Shown: positions 7,316 to 12,204 of the stretch, piece by piece
Layout of the letters: each line of letters opens with the position of its first letter
Position numbering within the stretch: position 1 is the stretch's first letter
Assembly: GCA_964420455.1 (NCBI GenBank)
Contig: CAYQTO010000112.1
Location: 1 to 12,204, forward strand
Length of the DNA stretch: 12,204 nt
From: CAYQTO01 sp964420455
Lineage (GTDB): Bacteria > Sumerlaeota > Sumerlaeia > SLMS01
Direction: 5' to 3'
Translations under genes and position numbers: made by a program
Notes under the pieces: model-generated
What the model was told of the DNA's origin: nothing
The model's database searches: none
What the model saw: the letters and a program-made list of their open reading frames with translations, nothing else

Positions 7316-8563
7316 TTGCCTCCTCTTCCTCCCATCCCCCGCGAAGTCGGGGCCCTCTTCCTTCTCACCGTCCTCCTTCTCACCGCGGGCGCCGTGTATA
7401 TCCCCGTCCTCGACGAGTTGGTCCGCGTCGGCCACGGCGTGGACACCGCCGCCGCCAGCCGCGTCATGGAGGTCAACATCCTTGCGACTCTTCTCCTCTC
7501 TCTTCCCTTCGGGTTCCTTTCCGACTGGACCGGCCAGCGGCGCCTGCTCATCGCGGGGGGACTCCTTCTGGCCGGGGCCATCAAGATGGCAATCCCCTTC
7601 GCCCCCAGCTACGAGGCGCTCCTTGGCCTGCGCTTCCTCCAGGGAGTCGGCGAGACCGCTGCCACCGTTGTTCTCTTCGCCCGGGCTTTCGATCTCACGA
7701 CGGACCGCAACCGCGGTGCGGTCATGGCCATCATGACCATGGCATTTCCAGCGGCCTACATCGGGGCACCGCTTCTGGTCCAGGCGCTGGGCCGGGAATC
7801 GATCGAGCCGGTCTTTACCTGGCTCGGGGGGGCACTCATCGCGGGGGGCCTCGCCTCGCCGCTGATGCTCGTCGCTGCGGCGCCCGTGCGGTTGCGCTCC
7901 CCTTCGGTCCTTGGCGGCCTGCGCGAGGGTGCTGCAGCCCTCCGTCGCGCTCCGAGCCTGTGGCTCCCCTACGCCTTCGGCTTTATCGACCGCTTCAGCT
8001 TCGGTGCCTTTGCTGTTCTCCTCGCCGCCTCCCTTCGGGACCTCCACGGCGTAAACGACCCCCCCGCGGTCGCCCGCATCAGCCTTGTCTTCTGGGTGCT
8101 CTTTGTGGCCGGCGCCGTGCCCGCCGGGCTATTGGCCTCCCGCCGGGGAGTCATCCCGCTCATGCTGGTCAGTTCCGTTCTCTACGGTGGGGCGTTCTTC
8201 CTCCTCGGGAGCAGCTCGCTCGGTGGGTTCGTCGTGCTCATGGGGGTCTGTGGATTGACGGCGGCGCTGATGTACGTGGCCTCGATGACCCTGCTGGCCA
8301 GGGAGGCGCCGGAGGGCGAGCGGGGCGCGGTCATGGGCCTGTACCAGGTGGTGGTGACAGTGGGAATGTTGTTGGGGATGATGACCAGCGGTTGGTTGAG
8401 CACGCTCCAACCGGGAGGCTATCGGATGGCCTACGAGACGTCGGGCCTGCTCGAAATCGGGCTGGCTGCGCTCGCCGCCCTCGTCCTTTCGCTACCCCGT
8501 GCCGTGGCTTGGCGCCTTCGCGATGTGAAAGGCCTTAGTGGAAGGTCCGCGGCATCTCGTTGA
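7316..8563 (+). CDS. MFS transporter with 12 helices and probable TTG start
   Basis: This is a major facilitator superfamily permease, about 415 residues from the proposed start, with twelve hydrophobic segments. Helix 1 begins at about residue 11. The cytoplasmic loop between helices 2 and 3 carries the MFS motif A variant GFLSDWTGQRR (66-76). The length is normal for a 12-TM exporter or drug/sugar-type MFS; the substrate cannot be predicted. No ATG lies in frame before helix 1 is already past (the first is at about 7466), so the start must be a non-ATG codon. TTG at 7316 gives a short N-terminus directly before helix 1; another in-frame TTG is at 7235. Neither has a convincing Shine-Dalgarno. 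The gene is divergent from the phosphatase operon and lies upstream of fusA on the same strand. Confidence 0.8.
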   Translation: MPPLPPIPREVGALFLLTVLLLTAGAVYIPVLDELVRVGHGVDTAAASRVMEVNILATLLLSLPFGFLSDWTGQRRLLIAGGLLLAGAIKMAIPFAPSYEALLGLRFLQGVGETAATVVLFARAFDLTTDRNRGAVMAIMTMAFPAAYIGAPLLVQALGRESIEPVFTWLGGALIAGGLASPLMLVAAAPVRLRSPSVLGGLREGAAALRRAPSLWLPYAFGFIDRFSFGAFAVLLAASLRDLHGVNDPPAVARISLVFWVLFVAGAVPAGLLASRRGVIPLMLVSSVLYGGAFFLLGSSSLGGFVVLMGVCGLTAALMYVASMTLLAREAPEGERGAVMGLYQVVVTVGMLLGMMTSGWLSTLQPGGYRMAYETSGLLEIGLAALAALVLSLPRAVAWRLRDVKGLSGRSAASR

Positions 8564-8733
8564 CAAACCCGGCATAACTCTTGACGAGCCATCGCCGTTT
8601 TCCCAGCGTCTCGCGGTTTGCGGGACCCCGCGTTGGGGGCTCCCGGGAAAGCCTCGTACGGCGGGCGGCATTCAACCGCCCCTGCATACCGGCCCCTTTC
8701 CACAACCACGACTCACGTCCCCCGAGGAAACTC
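8564..8733 (+). other. 170-nt structured leader between the MFS gene and fusA
   Basis: No gene is seen here. A consensus-like TTGACA (8560-8565) overlaps the MFS stop codon, and a second TTGAC begins 21 bases later at 8581, but no acceptable -10 box follows at the right distance. A perfect 6-bp hairpin, GGGCGG (8663-8668) with CCGCCC (8676-8681) and a 7-base loop, lies 52 nt before the fusA ATG without a T-run. The stretch probably contains the fusA promoter and untranslated leader, but the promoter cannot be pinned down. Confidence 0.4.
8724..8728 (+). promoter_or_regulatory. Ribosome binding site of fusA
   Basis: GAGGA lies 5 bases before the ATG at 8734. It decides the start: the reading frame is open further upstream, but only the protein beginning MPRKKPLSLIRNIGIMAHID matches the conserved EF-G N-terminus. 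Confidence 0.75.
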
Positions 8734-10860
<2,127 letters not shown>

Positions 10861-10885
10861 GGCAACCAACCACAGTCATCAACAG

Positions 10886-10926
10886 CGCCCCGGGCAGGGT
10901 CTTCCCTTCCCGGGGCGTTTGATTTT
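10886..10926 (+). terminator. Intrinsic terminator of fusA
   Basis: CGCCCCGGG (10886-10894) pairs perfectly with CCCGGGGCG (10909-10917). The inner AGGG and CCCT can extend the stem after a mismatch. The stem is followed by TTTGATTTT. It lies 25 nt after the fusA stop and separates fusA from the YceI gene. Confidence 0.88.
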
Positions 10927-10988
10927 ACCCGTCGAGTTCCACCAAATCCGCCTCCTTCCCCGGGCACTCCTTGCCATCGGCCATGGGC

Positions 10989-11017
10989 TTGCTTTCTGAA
11001 TTGGCGTTATGTCTAAA
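10989..11017 (+). promoter_or_regulatory. Candidate sigma70-type promoter of the YceI gene
   Basis: TTGCTT (10989-10994) and TCTAAA (11012-11017) are separated by 17 bases, in the only AT-richer stretch between the fusA terminator and the YceI gene. Both boxes are imperfect (4 of 6 matches each). The placement after a strong terminator and about 50 nt before the ATG makes a promoter here likely. Confidence 0.4.
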
Positions 11018-11051
11018 CTTCAGGGATGGAAACAATCCGTCCCACGACCAC

Positions 11052-11057
11052 AGGAGG
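11052..11057 (+). promoter_or_regulatory. Ribosome binding site of the YceI gene
   Basis: A perfect AGGAGG is followed by 8 bases and the ATG at 11066. It fixes that start over the upstream in-frame ATG at 11009, and the signal peptide begins directly after it. Confidence 0.8.
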
Positions 11058-11065
11058 AACTCCCG

Positions 11066-11902
11066 ATGGCCCTTCGCCTTCACCGCACGTTTGCGGCCGC
11101 ACTTGCTGGCTTTGCCCTGGTTGCGCTGACCGCCCCAAGCCTGGAAGCCCAGACCACCCGGCGCGCCCGTCCCACCACCCAGGCCAACCGTCCCGCCCCC
11201 CCCGCCACCCAGCCCGCCGCCGAAGAGCCCATGGCCATGACTGCCCCCGGCAAAATCATGTTCCGCGCCCACAACGCGGGCTACCGCGCCCTCGGCTCCT
11301 TCGAAAAATGGCACTTCACCAAGATCGACCATGCCGGTGGCGATATCACAAAGGGCAGCATCGAACTCGAGGTCATGATTGATTCGGTCGTTGCCCATAA
11401 CGCCGAGACGGGCGAAGTCGAGGCCCGCCTCACCGACCACCTCAAGGCCTGGGACTACTTCGATGCGGCGCAATTCCCCACCGCCAAGATTGCCATCGAA
11501 AACGCCACACCCACGGAAAAGGACGAGGACGGCAACCAGCACTACGAGGCCGACGGCACCATCACGATCCGCGAGACCAGCCAGCCCCTTGATGTCATGT
11601 ATGCCGTCGTTGGCCAAGATCCCCTCATGATCAAGGGCAAGGCCACGGTGAATCGTACCAAGTTTGGCGTGGGCCCGGACCTCGATCCTGAAAATCCGCG
11701 CATTCCCATCGCCAACGTCGAGGTAACCTTTGAGACCGTCGTGCCGGAGAGCCTCGAGGCGCAGGAAGCCATGATGGCGGCAGGCAGTGCCGCAACCGAA
11801 CGTGCCCGGCCTACGGGTCCTTCCATCCGCGAAGCAGCCCCCTCCACCCGCCGTGCCGCACCCACCACACGGCGTGCCGCACCCACCACCCGCCGTAACT
11901 GA
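11066..11902 (+). CDS. Secreted YceI-family protein with basic Pro/Ala/Thr/Arg tails
   Basis: The 278-residue protein has a Sec signal peptide (1-28; basic start, Ala/Leu core, likely cleavage after LEA), so it is exported to the periplasm or beyond. A low-complexity linker (29-58, with TTRRARPTT at 30-38) leads to a YceI-like domain at about 60-226. That domain shows FRAHNAGYRALGSFEKWHF (66-84), HLKAWDYFDAAQFPTAKI (125-142) and VNRTKFGVG (195-203). YceI domains form a lipocalin-like barrel that binds polyprenoid or other amphipathic chains; the ligand here is unknown. Typical YceI proteins are about 190 residues, and the excess is the two tails. The C-terminus (245-278) is rich in Arg, Pro, Ala and Thr and ends in three AAP(S/T)TRR repeats. 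The gene lies between two terminators, so it is probably monocistronic. Confidence 0.88.
   Translation: MALRLHRTFAAALAGFALVALTAPSLEAQTTRRARPTTQANRPAPPATQPAAEEPMAMTAPGKIMFRAHNAGYRALGSFEKWHFTKIDHAGGDITKGSIELEVMIDSVVAHNAETGEVEARLTDHLKAWDYFDAAQFPTAKIAIENATPTEKDEDGNQHYEADGTITIRETSQPLDVMYAVVGQDPLMIKGKATVNRTKFGVGPDLDPENPRIPIANVEVTFETVVPESLEAQEAMMAAGSAATERARPTGPSIREAAPSTRRAAPTTRRAAPTTRRN
11834..11896 (+). repeat. Three tandem 21-bp repeats encoding AAP(S/T)TRR
   Basis: Three in-frame 21-bp units (11834-11854, 11855-11875, 11876-11896) encode AAPSTRR, AAPTTRR and AAPTTRR just before the stop. Units two and three differ at only two bases, which suggests recent duplication. Changes in copy number would keep the reading frame. 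Confidence 0.8.
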
Positions 11903-11942
11903 TCCCGTGCCGCGCCAGCGGCTTCCCCGGCCTCCTTTCCTT

Positions 11943-11970
11943 GCCCCGCCCATACCGGGCGGGGCATTCT
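11943..11970 (+). terminator. Intrinsic terminator after the YceI gene
   Basis: GCCCCGCCC (11943-11951) pairs perfectly with GGGCGGGGC (11957-11965) around the 5-base loop ATACC, followed by the moderately T-rich ATTCTTTC. It lies 41 nt after the YceI stop and 42 nt before the next ATG, so some readthrough is possible given the short T-tract. Confidence 0.75.
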
Positions 11971-12006
11971 TTCGCCCGGTAAACTCCTCCCAGGGAAGTT
12001 CCCCCA

Positions 12007-12204
12007 ATGGCAAAAAAGATCGGCGTCGTTCTTTCTGGATGTGGTGTGTTTGATGGTTCGGAAATCCACGAAGCGGTGCTGTCGTTGCTCGCCCTCGCTC
12101 GGCGCGGATACGAGGTTGTGTGCCTCGCGCCCAACATCCCCCAGGCCCACGTCTTCAATCACGGGAAGGGGGCCGTTGCCGAGGGCGAGACCCGCAACGT
12201 CCTC
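12007..12204 (+). CDS. elbB: ElbB-type isoprenoid biosynthesis glyoxalase, 5' part
   Basis: Sixty-six residues are present before the window ends. The start MAKKIGVVLSGCGVFDGSEI, then HEAVLSLLALARRGYEVVCLAP, INH-like FNHGKG and finally ETRNVL closely follow the N-terminus of E. coli ElbB as I recall it (KKIGVILSGCGVYDGSEIHEAVL ... ETRNVL). ElbB belongs to the DJ-1/PfpI class I glutamine-amidotransferase-like superfamily. It is named for a proposed link to early isoprenoid biosynthesis and has been reported to act as a glyoxalase; its physiological role is unsettled. The catalytic Cys lies in the missing part. AGGGAAG (11992-11998), 8 bases before the ATG, is a good ribosome binding site. The preceding terminator suggests independent or readthrough transcription. 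Confidence 0.88.
   Translation, partial: MAKKIGVVLSGCGVFDGSEIHEAVLSLLALARRGYEVVCLAPNIPQAHVFNHGKGAVAEGETRNVL

Noticed and set aside
8571..8586. Possible sigma54 promoter before fusA (GGCA ... TTGA)
   Set aside because: The invariant GC of the -12 element is missing (GA is present), and no enhancer-binding activator gene is nearby.
8663..8681. Hairpin in the fusA leader as a terminator of the MFS gene
   Set aside because: The stem is only 6 bp and no T-run follows it, so it is noted as leader structure only.
11834..11896. Tandem repeats as a CRISPR or mobile-element remnant
   Set aside because: Units are contiguous without spacers, in frame, and encode a regular heptapeptide at a protein C-terminus.

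Overview
The window is GC-rich, with G or C at most third codon positions, and it is densely coded. It comes from a diderm (Gram-negative-type) bacterium: it encodes an OmpA-domain lipoprotein with an outer-membrane type sorting residue, a polyprenyl-phosphate sugar transferase and a secreted YceI-like protein. I cannot place the lineage from sequence alone. The protein families are bacterial and nothing looks like phage, plasmid or insertion sequence. No rRNA, tRNA or CRISPR array is visible, and no stretch longer than 300 bases lacks a gene.

Left arm (7157 down to 39, minus strand). Four genes are packed as one probable operon. First is a large membrane-anchored PAS/GAF sensor with a C-terminal SpoIIE/RsbU-type PP2C phosphatase. 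Next is a GT39/ArnT-like polytopic glycosyltransferase, overlapping it by 8 bp. Then comes a WecA/MraY-superfamily polyprenyl-phosphate glycosyl-1-phosphate transferase, overlapping by 4 bp (ATGA). Last is an OmpA-domain lipoprotein with a very long coiled coil, starting after a 12-bp gap. The packing suggests that signal-controlled phosphatase output, lipid-linked sugar assembly and a cell-wall-anchoring protein are made together.

Centre (7158 to 8563). A divergent intergenic region carries two perfect inverted repeats. It precedes a plus-strand 12-helix MFS transporter that has no usable ATG and probably starts at a TTG codon.

Right arm (8564 to 12204, plus strand). A 170-nt structured leader precedes a complete fusA (elongation factor G), which ends in a strong intrinsic terminator. 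It is followed by a separately transcribed, secreted YceI-family protein with basic Pro/Ala/Thr/Arg tails and its own terminator. The last gene is the 5' part of an elbB-type gene, cut by the window end.

A loose theme is polyprenoid-related biology: the WecA-like enzyme, the GT39-like enzyme, YceI and ElbB. They lie in different transcription units, so this link is only suggestive.
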